Source: Blepharisma stoltei (lineage: Eukaryota; Ciliophora; Heterotrichea; Heterotrichida; Blepharismidae). Taken from it: a stretch of DNA of 64,000 bases. Below, piece by piece: positions 1 to 13,100 of this stretch. The DNA lies in NCBI GenBank assembly GCA_914767885.1, contig CAJZBQ010000008.1, positions 248,001 through 312,000 of the forward strand, written 5' to 3'. The notes under the pieces were generated by a model, which saw only the letters and a list, made by a program, of their open reading frames with translations, had not been told where the DNA came from and ran no database searches. A program made the position numbers and the translations under genes. The stretch's first letter is position 1; every line of letters begins with the position of its first letter.

Positions 1-141
1 TACTGCGGACTTTTTTATTTGATGGGATCATTAAATGAAGGAGTCAGCTATTTTTTATTTAGTCTCATTGCTTTGATAAATCTCTATTTTTTATGTTTTA
101 TGTGTTTTTGCATTGCAAAGACAATTTTTAACAAAAAATAA
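1..141 (+). CDS. C-terminal end of a membrane protein (partial)
   Basis: The reading frame is open from the first base and ends at TAA (139-141), giving 46 residues with no start in the window. About residues 14-42 are strongly hydrophobic (segments such as SYFLFSLIALINLYFLCF) and look like one or two membrane helices close to the C-terminus, followed by a short basic tail ending NKK. The family cannot be recognised from so little sequence. It is the only plausible coding sequence at the left edge, and the DNA beyond is AT-rich. Confidence 0.5.
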   Translation, partial: YCGLFYLMGSLNEGVSYFLFSLIALINLYFLCFMCFCIAKTIFNKK

Positions 142-299
142 ACATTTTTTAAAGATTAAATGGCGAATTATTTATAGATTTCCAGTAAATATTTCTTTTA
201 ATGGAATTCATGCCTGATTGGTTCTTTTAGTGTATGATAGAGCAGCTCAATTGAGAAGATATGTAGATGTGAATTATATTATAATGGCTATTTTCCGAT

Positions 300-701
300 G
301 ATGGCGATCTATGAGCTATAGCTATAAGTAGAGATTTAAATGAACTTTTAGCCCAGAGCGGCCTTACTTGCCACAGAATTTTTGCCATAAGAAATAGTTT
401 TTATGCTAAAAGGAGATATAATAAAGCATTAAAACATTAATATGATGAGCCAAGTACAAATAAATATTATATTGCAGTAGTTAATGCCCTTTATAAGCAA
501 GAAAAATGAAAGCAATCGCTTTGGCGCTATAGTGAGACTATTAGAACAAAGTTGCTTTATGATACATATTATTGGTATAAAGGAAACGCTCTCAGTGAAT
601 TAGGTAAAAGAGAAATAGTTATTGAGTGTTTTCATGAAGCCTGCAGAATAAATTGCAGAGATGCTCAATATCTTAGCACCCGCCTCCCTAGAATAGAATA
701 A
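300..701 (+). pseudogene. Decayed TPR-repeat gene remnant
   Basis: Pieces of tetratricopeptide repeat are readable with several in-frame stops. Around 390-440 is a motif like YAKRRYNKALKH, and at 541-701 a better piece carries YWYKGNALSELGKREIVIE and then FHEACRINC. These match the helix pattern of the TPR family at 17.5-25.6 kb (YYxNKGxAL..LxRxxEAIECxxxAIRINP). The piece ends at TAA near 699-701. It is probably a degenerate member of that family rather than a working gene. Confidence 0.5.
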
Positions 702-1190
702 GCTACTACTTATTGAAATCAATATTTAATTAAAATAAATCATTATAATAACTTAATTATTATTTCTTCCTGCTCAAAAAAAATGATTTTCTTTTATTTT
801 CAAGCCAATAGCATGCAACTTGATTTTTTTAAAAATTATTTCTCCTGGATAATGTAATTCTGGTGCTAGCTATAGAAAGGTTGCAATAGTTGAATTTTTT
901 TCCTGATTCGCTTTATGTTTCAAAATCCTTTAGCAATTGTTAGATCTTTTATTTTAAGTTTATTAAGCCTAATTTATCTAAAGAACATCAGCATTAATTT
1001 TCTGTGCTTCTAAAATTGCTTATTAAATCCAAAGCAATCCTTTGATTCTATAGTTAAAATATAAAAATATCTATCCTTAATAAATTTCATAAAAGAATTT
1101 ATTCTAGCCTATCTAGGTTTTGCTTTATTTCTATTCCATATTTTAATTTTACACACATTTATGAGAAACTATTTAAGTTTAAGGCTTTCC
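702..1190. other. Intergenic, AT-rich
   Basis: No open frame, repeat or RNA-like structure is visible. The stretch separates the TPR remnant from the 3' end of the large minus-strand gene. Confidence 0.6.
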
Positions 1191-4100
1191 TTACCTCGAA
1201 GAAAATTGGACAGTGAAGTATCTTCCAATCATATAAAGTGTCTCCACCACAAACACCTGCACCAAAATTCCATAAAGGAAAGAAATAGCCCAATATCCGC
1301 TCCATTCGAAGCAGAAATCAATATTTAGCAGCACAATCCCAATAATTGATCCAATAAGCACCGAAATCCCTACAATAACTGCTGCAATTGACCACATAGG
1401 CGCTTTGCTTCTATCAATAGCGAATGCTGAAATCATGAAAAGTTCTATTGGGGTCGCTATAAGTAGAGCTAAAATTGTGTAGCCAAAGTACACTGCTTCA
1501 TAGTCATTAAACAAGGTCTCAGTTGACGCTGATTTGCCTTTGCTGATATTTTCGAATCCATATATAAGTAGCCCTTCTAGCAATAATTCGAAAACAATGA
1601 CTGTAATCAATATAAACAGCCTAATAGCCCTTGGGAAGTGATTTCTGAAATAAATGAGCCCAAATAGTAAATGGCCTTCTAATAATGATTGCAACTCAGT
1701 TTCTGCAAACTCCTCTTTATTTACCTCTTCTTCATCAGGCTGAGCTTTACTCAAAACAGGGTCTGATGACTGGAATTCTGTGAAAACTCCTCCTTTAGTC
1801 GGTACTCCTTTTACGTCATTAGGAGTCTTCGGGGTTGACGGGCCATCCTCTTTTTCTACCAGAACACTCACATTTGGAGGATTAGGTATTGGCTCAATAA
1901 TCTGCTCATCTTGAATGCTCTCTAATGCCAAACTTCCTGCAGGATTATTTGGAGCCTTTACATTTTCTTCATTTTTATTTTCAGTATCCACATATTCTTG
2001 CTTCTTTAAGAAATGTGCAGGAGATTCTGGATGGAATGAGATATCGTGTAGGACAGGTTTGACCTTCTTAGCTTGATGTTTGCTATCAATAAAGCTCAGA
2101 ATAGGGGCAAAAATTATAGAAACAAACAGAGTGACTACCAATATATAAATTGGAGCATAATTATCATCACATGAGCTACTTGAAGGCTTGTTAGGAATGA
2201 CAACTTCAGTTTGGGTCAGCTTAAACATAGATTGTATTAGATTAAGTTTGGATGAGAAATAGACGCCATTTGTTTGTGGGTGTTAATCGCTAACTCCATC
2301 TACCGCCAGTAATCAAAAAATGGTGAAGCAGAATTGTCTAACGGAGCACTGACCCTGTTGACTATTTGTCTCCTCCTGCGCAATAGTCTTCATTTGCAGA
2401 TGGGGTGGTACCATAGATGATTGGCTGGTCTCCTTCTTCCCTGTGTTTCTAGCTAAAGTTTTAGTTAATCCTTTGCATGAAGATGTGCGGCAAGACATTG
2501 TGTCTTTCAGTTGGGTGTGATCTGATGCCTAGCTACAATGGATTCTATTTGCATGAGCCTGAATGAACTAGTAGGGCACCTATCACAATCACCATTTAAT
2601 TAAGTATTTTAAAACATAGAGAAATGATAAACCTCAAATACAATGCTATTGTTTTTAATCTCAGAGATCTCACATCCGTCTTCTACCCAAGTTTTACTAG
2701 TCTCATTATAAAACAAGCAGCCCCAGGCGTAGTGTCTGCCGAGGTCTTTATTGATAGGCAGCTCCAACACAAATGGGTAGTCACTTGTAGAGAATGGCAC
2801 ATAAGTCTCAGTTGACGTCTGGAGCTCATAATTGACATAACTGCCTGAATTAGCAAAACTCATCATAACGATATCGCTGCTCTCGTCTGATAAGTTATAA
2901 TAATGCAGCTTGATGTTCATAACGTCAGTATCTGCATAGCTGAGGTTTGTTGGAATCGAAAAGGTTTGATTTGTCCCTATCCTTGCTGTATGGTTTACCA
3001 TTGAGCTCGGGAAATCTCTATATTTGAAGACTTTGGTCATGTCTGTATTTTGAGACCCGTCCATTGCAGATTGTGTTACTAAATCGTCAAGAGTCGCAGC
3101 TATTTCCCATTCAGTCAAAAACTTGTCTGCATTTATAATATAGTCTTCTAAGGACATGCCTACATAGTTGGTATTGTAGCCATATGACAAATAATTATTG
3201 ACTAATGCGACAACTGTCACCATGTTTTCTTGACTTGGGACTAATGATGGATTATTTACAATAACCCCTGCAAGCCAAGTTGCCATTGTTGTAAACATTT
3301 CAGCACTCATCTGCTCAGTTTGGGTCGTCATAGAGTATGCAGCTCCTAGTGCATTTTGCAGTCTATCGTTGTCAACCGTGGTACTTGCAACATAGCTTTG
3401 TAAGTCGCTCCACATTTTAGCAAAGAGCTCACTGTCAATAGTTGCAGAGCCGCAGAATAAACTGATACTTGCTGGGACATTATCAGAGTCTATAGTGCTT
3501 TCTAAATAAGCTTCCATAAGTGAAGAAGATTCTAGTCTTCTGCTGCTGGCTGCACTAATAGTAAGGGTAATTGAATAATCAGAGCAGGTTACTAAGCTAT
3601 CACAGACACGAATGGTGACTGCATTTTCATTAGGGAACAAATAGGTCGATAAGTAATTAACCTCAGTCGTGTAACCTAAAGTATAAGTTTTGCCACCAGT
3701 GACATCAAGGTAACGGTAGGTTAATGGATAATCTTCTTCATCTTTATCATAGCAGCCATCTACGCTCAGCTTAAAAGAGGTTGTTAATGCATTGCCAGTG
3801 GTCGGGTCAGATGCAGCTGTTCCTGTACAAGTCGCTCCTAGGTTAGCGTTAATTGGTAAATGAACTGTAAAGGACTTGCCTTGAGCTGATATAGATAAAG
3901 TAAATGTATAGGAGTTCCCTTCAGTCAATGTCCCAGAAGGCAAAGAAACAGTCGACAAATAATTAGGAGAAATTGCTATATCTTGTCCTGAGGTGACTGA
4001 CCATTGTAAAGTAGGGGAATAGCTCGATGTAACTGAGGCTGAAAACTTGTTAGTCCCTTGTGGGTTGAATTTTTCTGAGCTTAGCACAATTTCTGCTTTG

Positions 4101-7100
4101 GCTGTTGCAGTGGTGCTGAGAACGGTTAAGGTTACAGTTGCGCTGGCAGTCCTGGTATCTTTAGAAATTGTACATTTGATATCCCATTGGGCGCCTTTTA
4201 CTAGTCTTGTTGCCGGTATCTTCAAATTTACACTGGCTTCGCTGTCTAAAAGGGTCTTTCCGTCACCTCCTACACATGTGCTAGCGTCAGCTGTATTTGT
4301 GCAAGTCCATAAGTAAGTTAAACTTACAGTCGAATCATCAGGATCTTTGCTGCCGCTTGCATCTATCGTATAATCAGAGTCAGGGGATACGTCTCCGCTT
4401 GTCTTACTCATTTCCTTTAAATTGGAACAAAAAATCCTGCTCCAATTAGTAGGGTTAATTTGTTTTAAAAAAAATTAATATAAAATTAAAAAATAAAAAT
4501 TCAATAATTTTATGAATTAAATTAAATATATTAATCAATTCAATTTAAGGTGTTTAAATAGATCCTACTTGAAGCATTCCATTAAATTAACCCAAAACTA
4601 TTTATCTAAAAATTAATAATTTTATTTAAAGGGCTAAAGTGAAATTTGTTTATGTTTTTTTTTTCATTTTAAAAGGGGGAGTTAGATAACTGTATTGATA
4701 AAGGTGAAGAAGTGACTGTAATTGATATAGTAGAATTTCCAGAAATAGAGGCACCGTTATAGGTTTGGGAAGCAATAGCCATAAAGACATATGGGGTATC
4801 AGTTTTAGCTGCTAAAGCATTTTTCTTGATTGTCAGTTTGTCGTTGTTAGCGTTTTGGAGGATGGAGGTAGAGTCAATGGTAGGGCCAGAATAGTATTTC
4901 CAGGTCCATGAGAAGCTACTGCTGGCAGAATTAGAACAGAGAGTACTGAGTTTTGCCTTTATAGTAGAAGAAGAGCTAGCCTTCATAGAAATACTGTTCC
5001 CTTGGTCAAATATGACTGATAGACTGCTTTCTCCAGTCACTGTAGTGACAAGCCAAGCTGAGCTTTTTAGCCCAAAATAGTTAGTTACCTGGAGCGTAAG
5101 ATTTAGGGTCGTGGTGGTTGAGATATCGAAATAAGACTTAGCGATACTGATAGAAGATGTTTTTTGGGACTTTATGTAGTCGCTTAGCTTGCTGTTTGTA
5201 GGAGAAATTGTAGAGGACCAAGCATAGGACATAGAGCCTATTGACATCGTTGATTTTTCACCTGAGTATTTCAATGGTTCTGAAGAAGACCCACAAGATA
5301 AAGAAGCACTTGAAGGACCAGTCAAAGCAGCAGTTGGAGAAGGACTTACAGAGGTGGTAGGGACCACAGAAAGTGGCTGATAAGTCAATGAGCAAGAATC
5401 GCTTGAGTCTTTTACTAAATATGTCCCATCCAAATACATAGTCTGGCCTCTAAGTGTAAATAAGCTCCCAAGAGCCACTTTAAGCGTCTTTTGGTCAAGC
5501 CAGCTACAAACAGGCCCAGTTCCCAGTAGTCCTAGTGTCGTCGAATTAAACACCTTAGAGCAGGTTGGATCTAGCTTGGTATCAACTTTTGCATTGAAAT
5601 ATATATTTATTGAAGTCCACGTCGTGCTGAAACTTGCTGATTTTACATCAGTCGATGCCAAGTATTTCTTACACCCTATGCATTTGTTAAACATCAAGGT
5701 ATAGCCACTATTACAGACACAAGTCTTACTCCCCTCCATGACTGAGCAAAAAAACTCGCTCATTCACGCAGAGGGGCTGATTTTTTTTTTAATTTAAAAT
5801 CCAATTAATTTAATTTGCAAAATTTAAGTCAAGCTCTTAAAATTTCAACAGAATTTGTTTAAGATCCCATTATAATAATTTTCTGGAGGGTTTAAGTTTA
5901 AGTTTAATGAATTACTCTAGCATATTGCCATCAGTCTTCTTTTACTTGAGGGTCCAAGCTATATTAACAGCTCTGAACGACGGTAGATGGACCGGCCTAA
6001 CCGTCGAACCGTTAAGTTAATCAGCCTCAATGCTGACCTCTTCTCTTCAAGCCGAGACTCTCAAGAAGCTTAACTTCTCTCACTAAGACCCTTACCTGGT
6101 TAACAGGAGTTAGGACCTATCCCTAACTGACATTTTTAATATTGTAACTTTCAATTAATATATTTTTATATTAAGTTATTTTAATGATTTAAATCGTGCA
6201 CGGACGGGGAGTTAGAATTGGAATCAAATGAAGAATTGGCAGTACAAGCACATTTTGACCCTGTTAGTTCTGCATTAGTGACACATTTAGTGCATTTATT
6301 TCCATCGTCAGTATTGCATTCAGTGCAAAGAGAGTTGCAGTTAGCGGCACAATAGCCGGTGATGGAGCTGCTAGTTAGAGTATATCCTGAATCGCAGCTG
6401 CAGAGCTTGGTGGAAGCATCAAGGGTGGCATGGGCTCGACAAGAGGAACAGACGGATTCGCTTGAACAAACTTTGCATGGAGCTTTGCAGAGCTCACAGT
6501 CGGTAGAGGATTTGTAATAGCCAGATTTGCAGGTGCAAGTAAAGGCTGTTTTATCATAAGTCGCGAGTTCAGTACATGAAGTACATTTTGTTGCTGTGGT
6601 ATGGCTTGGGAATGCTATTAGAGTACTCTTAATAAAAAATCTTATCATTAATAAAGAGCACTTTTTATAAAATTTATATCAAATTTTTAAAATTTAATTT
6701 TTTATTTTAAAAATTTTTTTAAAATTATAAACAATAAAAGTATTTATTTCTTTATAAGTGAAATTAATATAATATTTTATAATGAACCTAAATATTTAGA
6801 AAGAGCTTTTTAAATTTATACTAAAAATAAAATTAAATAGGGCAAATACATTCAAATTTATTTTATTTCAGCTTTTAAAATAAAACCTAAAACTTCTAAT
6901 TACAGACACTCTAGCAGCAAGCCTAGCCTATACAAGTTGCACAAGGCTTGGTACAAGCATGACAACTACCTCCTTGATAATAAAATCCATCAGGACAGCA
7001 GCTTCCAGTTGGGTTAAACACTGTAGTCTTCACAGAAAACTGTTCATCACATTTCATACAATCCCCTGTCCCATCAACACACTCAAAGCAATAACTTTGA

Positions 7101-10100
7101 CATGCCTTGCAAGTAGTATCCCAATATTTCCCTGAAGCACAACAAGAAGTCGGCTTAATTCCTGCTTTTGCTCTAAATGAGAATTTTTTGCTGCAAATGC
7201 ACAGTCCAGTCACATCTTCACAGCTTGTAACGATGACCCCCCCTTCAATCTTCATGTCTATTGCAACAAAAATTCAATTTTTTAATATAAAATTTTATAT
7301 AAAAAAAATAATAATTTTCATGTCTCTTGATACAAATTATATACATTAAATGGCGACGCGTGTCAATCTGCCCTCTTGGCGCAGAAGTCCAGACCTTATG
7401 GCTACAGCGAACTGGACGGACTCCGAGCCAAGAATCAGACGCAGGCTCAAGAAGTGTGTATCCGGGTAGGTTTTGGCTGCTTTCCTGTGATTGGAAATGG
7501 AGGTGCTCAACAACGTCCTTGGATCCAAGTACCAATGGGTATTCCTCTAACGAGAAATTGGGGTTTCAGCCCAGGCCACAGGGGAACAGTCTTTTCCCGG
7601 TAGCTGTCGAAGGAAGGCACTTTGATACCCAATAGACTCCAAGAGCTGATCTTTGGAATCAAGTTACTCCAATCGCCCTTAGCAGGGCCGCAGAAATCCA
7701 TAAGCCGCCCACTCAAGACTGAACTCCCAAGGCAAGGAGGAGACAGAAGGTACCGGAAGGGCACTCAGAAGAGGGATAGATCCTCTGGACTGGAGTCGAA
7801 AAGCAGTAGAACTTTCCGTACGGGAGGTCTTTAATGACTGCGTCATCAATATGGCTAGCGTCTGTCTGTAATAATCTTAATCATAATCCTCTTGCAACAA
7901 ATTTTCGATGCGCATTTTAAATTTTTCCGTACTTTTTAGCTAGTTAGGTTTAATAAAATGGCGAGCGATGGCAATAGCCGTCCAAATCTCGATGAGAAGG
8001 TCATTGAACGCCTACAGTAGCGCTGTTTTATGGTTTTTTTGAGAAACTCACCTAGAGAAAAATGCATTAATTTTTTTATAAAATGCTGTATTGCAGTAGG
8101 CATGAAGATTTTTTTCAAAAAATCTTTGTTGCAGTAGACATGAAGATTGAGGGGGGGGGGTCATCGTTACAAGATGCTGCGCAGGATTCGCACTTTTTGG
8201 TTGTATCATTCCAGAATTTTCCAGCCGCACAACAACTGGTCTTTTTGGCTGAAGCTTTAGCACTAAATTTAAATTTATTTGAGCATTGTAAACAGTCAGC
8301 TGAGACGTCCTCACATATATCACAGTTAGTAGCACAGTTGAGGCATTTTTTCTGGGAATTGTTGTAGTATTGGTTGGTGGCTGAACAACAGCTGGGAACT
8401 TTTTTAACCCCTGCTACGGCGTGTATTTTAACCTTTTTGGAGCATGCAAAGCAGTTTCCAGTGATATTTTCGCAGGTGTCACAATTTTGGTCAGGGCAAG
8501 GCTGGCACTGTAATGCTTGGCTCTTATAGTATTTGCCTGCAGCACAGCAAGTACCGACATTGACTCTTAAGGAGTGTCCTTTGAAGTATTTTTCACAGTT
8601 AATACAGTCTCCTGAGACATCTTGACACATAAGACAGTGGGTTCCTGGACAGACATCGCATTGATTATTACTGGTCCAATATTTATTATCGTCTGCGCAG
8701 CATGATGTCTTTTTAAGCTTGGCCTTTACGCCTCTTATTTTCATCAAATTAGAGCATTGTATGCAGGAGCCATCACCATCGTTACAATAGTCGCAGTTTG
8801 TTGGGCAATTAATGCAGGAGGACCCAGAAGTGGGCCAATATTTCCCATCTATACAACAGCTTGGCTGCTTTTTCACTTTAGCAACGACTCTTGGGAATTT
8901 AACTTTTGTGGAGCATGCTAAACAGTTTCCTGTAATATTTTCGCAGAAATCACAATTTGTGTCAGGGCATGCCGAACAGCCAACGCTCGCCTTGTAGTAA
9001 TTGCCTGGATCACAACAAGTACCCACATTGACTTTTAATGAGCTTCCTTTGAAGTATTTTTCACAATTAATACAGTCTCCTGAGACATCTTGGCACATAA
9101 GACAATGACTGCTGCAAGTGTCGCATTGATTATTACTGGTCCAATATTTATTATCGTCTGCGCAACATGATGTCTTTTTCACCTTGACTTTTATGTTTCT
9201 GAATTTCATTAAATCAGAGCATTGTATGCAGGAGCCATCTCCATCATTACAATAATCGCAATTTGTTGGGCAAGAAGTGCAGGAACTTCCACCAGTTGGC
9301 CAATATTTCCCATCTATACAACAGCTTGGCTGCTTTTTCACTTTAGCAACAACTTGAGGGAATTTAACTTTTTTGGAGCATTCTATGCATTTTCCTGTAA
9401 TATTTTCGCATAAATCACAATTATTGACAGGACATGTCTGGCAACCAGCACCACTGCTCTGGTAGTATTTGCCTGGATCACAGCAAGTACCCACATTGAC
9501 TTTTAATGAGCTTCCTTTGAAGTATTTTTCACAATTAATACAGTCTCCTGAGACATCTTGGCACATAAGACAATGGCTGCTGCAAGTGTCGCATTGATTA
9601 TTACTGGTCCAATATTTATTATCGTCTGCGCAACATGATGTCTTTTTCACCTTGACTTTTATGTTTCTGAATTTCATTAAATCAGAGCATTGTATGCAGG
9701 AGCCACCACCATCATTACAATAATCGCAATTTGTTGGGCAAGAAGTGCAGGAACTTCCACCAGTGGGCCAATATTTCCCATCTATACAACAGCTTGGCTG
9801 CTTTTTCACTTTAGCAACAACTTGAGGGAATTTAACTTTTTTGGAGCATTCTATGCATTTTCCTGTAATATTTTCGCATAAATCACAATTATTGACAGGA
9901 CATGTCTGGCAACCAGCACCACTGCTCTGGTAGTATTTGCCTGGATCACAACAAGTACCCACATTGACTTTTAATGAGCTTCCTTTGAAGTATTTTTCAC
10001 AATTAATACAGTCTCCTGAGACATCTTGGCACATAAGACAATGGCTGCTGCAAGTGTCGCATTGATTATTACTGGTCCAATATTTATTATCGTCTGCGCA

Positions 10101-13100
10101 ACATGATGTCTTTTTCACCTTGACTTTTATGTTTCTGAATTTCATTAAATCAGAGCATTGTATGCAGGAGCCACCACCATCATTACAATAATCGCAATTT
10201 GTTGGGCAAGAAGTGCAGGAACTTCCACCAGTGGGCCAATATTTCCCATCTATACAACAGCTTGGCTGCTTTTTCACTTTAGCAACAACTTGAGGGAATT
10301 TAACTTTTTTGGAGCATTCTAACTCATAAATCGACAATATGCATTATATAATGAAATTACAGGAATATTTGGTTTTTTAAAATTAATTCTTGGTAATTTT
10401 TTTAATTAGACTATAATTCATTATTTAAAAAATAATATATATAAAATCCAGAAAATAAATCAATTATATAGTCTTATAAACATTTAGGCATTTTCTGAGA
10501 GTGAGGAGTATGCATTTCCCTGTAATATTTTCGCATAAATCACAATTATTGACAGGACATGTCTTGCAACCATCAGCGCCGCTCTTGTAGTATTCGCCTG
10601 GATCACAACAAGTACCCACATTGACTTTTAATGAGCTTCCTTTGAAGTATTTTTCACATTTCATACAGTCTCCTGAGACATCTTGGCACATAAGACAATG
10701 ACTGCTGCAAGTGTCGCATTGATTATTACTGGCCCAATATTTATTATCGTCTGCGCAACATGATGTCTTTTTCACCTTGACTTTTATATTTCTGAATTTC
10801 ATTAAACCAGAGCATTGTATGCAGGAGCCACCACCATCATTACAATAATCGCAATTTGTTGGGCAAGAAGTGCAGGAACTTCCACCAGTGGGCCAATATT
10901 CCGCATCATTGATACAGCAGCTTGGCTGCGTTTTTATTTTAGCAACAACTTGTGGTAATTTTACTTTTTTGGAACATTCTATGCATTTCCCTGTAATATT
11001 TTCGCATAAATCACAATTATTGACAGGACATGTCTTGCAACCATCAGCGCCGCTCTTGTAGTATTCGCCTGGATCACAACAAGTACCGATATTAACTTTT
11101 GGGGCGATTCCTTTGAATGTTTTTTCACATTTCATACAGTCTCCTGAGACATCTTGGCACATAAGACAATGGCTGTTGCAAGAATCGCATTGATTATTAC
11201 TGGTCCAATATTTATTATCGTCTGAACAACATGATGTCTTTTTCACCTTGACTTTTATGTTTCTGAATTTCATTAAACCAGAGCATTGTATGCAGGAGCC
11301 ATCTCCATCATTACAATAATCGCAGTTTGTTGGGCAAGAAATGCAGGAACTTCCACCAGTGGGCCTATATTCCGCATCATTGATACAACAACTTGGCTGC
11401 GTTTTCACTTTAGCAACAACTTGTGGCAATTTTACTTTTTTGGAACATTCTATGCATAGTCCTGTAATATTTTCGCATAAATCACAATTATTGACAGGAC
11501 ATGCCTGGCAGCTGCCGCTCTTGTAGTATTTGCCTGGATCACAACAAGTACCGATATTAATTCTTGGGGCACTTCCTTTGAAGTCTTTTTCACATTTTAT
11601 ACAGTCTCCTGAGACATCTTGGCACATAAGACAATGGCTGTTGCAAGGATTGCATTGGCCTGCGTTCCAATATTTATTATCGTCTGCACAGCATGATGTC
11701 TTTTTTAGCTTGACTTTTGCGCCTCTGAATTTCACAAGATTAGAGCATTTTATGCAAGACCCATCGCCATCTGCACAATCATTGCAATTATCTGCGCAGG
11801 TAGTACAAGCACCTGATCCGCTTGGTTTATATTTGTTATCAAGACAACAACTTGGCATTTTTTTATGGCCAACAGTGATTGCTGGGAATTTTACTTTTTT
11901 GCTGCAAGTAAGACAGTTTCCAGTCACATTTTGACAGTCATCACAGTTTGTATCAGGACATGTGACACAGGCGGGTGGAACAGCAGTTAAACTATAATAG
12001 GTATTTCCAGAACAGCATGTGCTTACGTCCACTATTGTAGCACCCTTGACTTTCTTTGAGCAAGAAATACAATCCCCTGTCACATCTTTGCACTCCAAAC
12101 AATTATCAGAACAGTTCACACAAGAACTGCCAGTTCTGTGTTTTCCTGAGTCACAACAGCTGGTTTTCTTAAGTTTTACCTTCACACCTGCCATTTTGAC
12201 TGTATTTTTGCATTGGATACAGGCAGTTCCATCTCCTCCGTCTTGGCAGCTTGCACAATTAGTATCAGGACATGGCTTGCATTGGTTGTCTGGCGTTTTC
12301 CAAAATTCATTAGAATTTGAGCAACAACTGGTTTTTTTGACGTGTACAACTAAATTTGAAGGCAGTTTTAACTTTTTCTTGCATTCAAGACAAGTGGCAC
12401 CATTGGTGGCGCCGTCACTGCAGATATTACAATTGGTATCTTGGCAATTCATGCAAGTGTTTCCAGCAGTTCCTCCGTTAAATTGTCCATCAAGGCAACA
12501 TGAAGTCTTTTTGATCTTAATAATGGCTCGACCTTTTAACTTTTGTGAGCATTTAATACAGTTACCAGTAGTATCAGCACAGGAATCACAATTGGCACCA
12601 CAGTCTTGACACAATTGATTTGAATTGTAGTATTTTTTGTCTGCACAACAAGATGGGGACTCCTTGGCCTTGATTTTGGTCTTCATTTTCATTTTTTGAG
12701 TAGTGGCACAGGAAGTGCATAAAGATTGGGTTGCATCATAAAATTCGCCTTGGTTAGGACAGTTTTGGCAAGTACTTCCATCGAACCAATCTGCATCAGT
12801 GGCACACTGGCAAGTAGTTCCGCTTAAAGTTTGAGAGCCTTTGCATTTGCATTTGTTCATGTCTGCGCCTGTGCCGATTTCCATTCTATTTGGGTCCATA
12901 CACTGTAAGCATGCCTGGGTAAAGTCGGCACAATAAGCACATAAGTCACCACAAGTGACACAAGTACTTCCATCAGCATTACTAGACTTACCTGGAGGGC
13001 AAGAAGCTGGTGTGGTAAGGGCTCTCCAATGAGGGTTTTCAGAAGTAAAAGGAGAAGACTCTGTGGGCTCTTTATATAATCCTTCAGATTTTGGAAGTTG

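Noticed and set aside
5960-6025. Possible tRNA (GGTTCGA-like B box on the minus strand)
   Set aside because: No matching A box or cloverleaf could be drawn. The local inverted repeat is too short.
7327-7834. Overlapping 60-102 codon ORFs on both strands in the GC-rich core
   Set aside because: No recognisable domain, and no frame is preferred. Higher GC alone lengthens chance ORFs. Kept only as unknown cargo.
8115-8168. Pro-rich tail of the Cys-rich ORF
   Set aside because: It comes from the G/C run of the inserted element's terminal repeat. The real gene continues after excision.
9222-12609. Plus-strand ORFs opposite the Cys-rich gene
   Set aside because: They repeat with the 468-bp period and are antisense shadows of the coding repeats.
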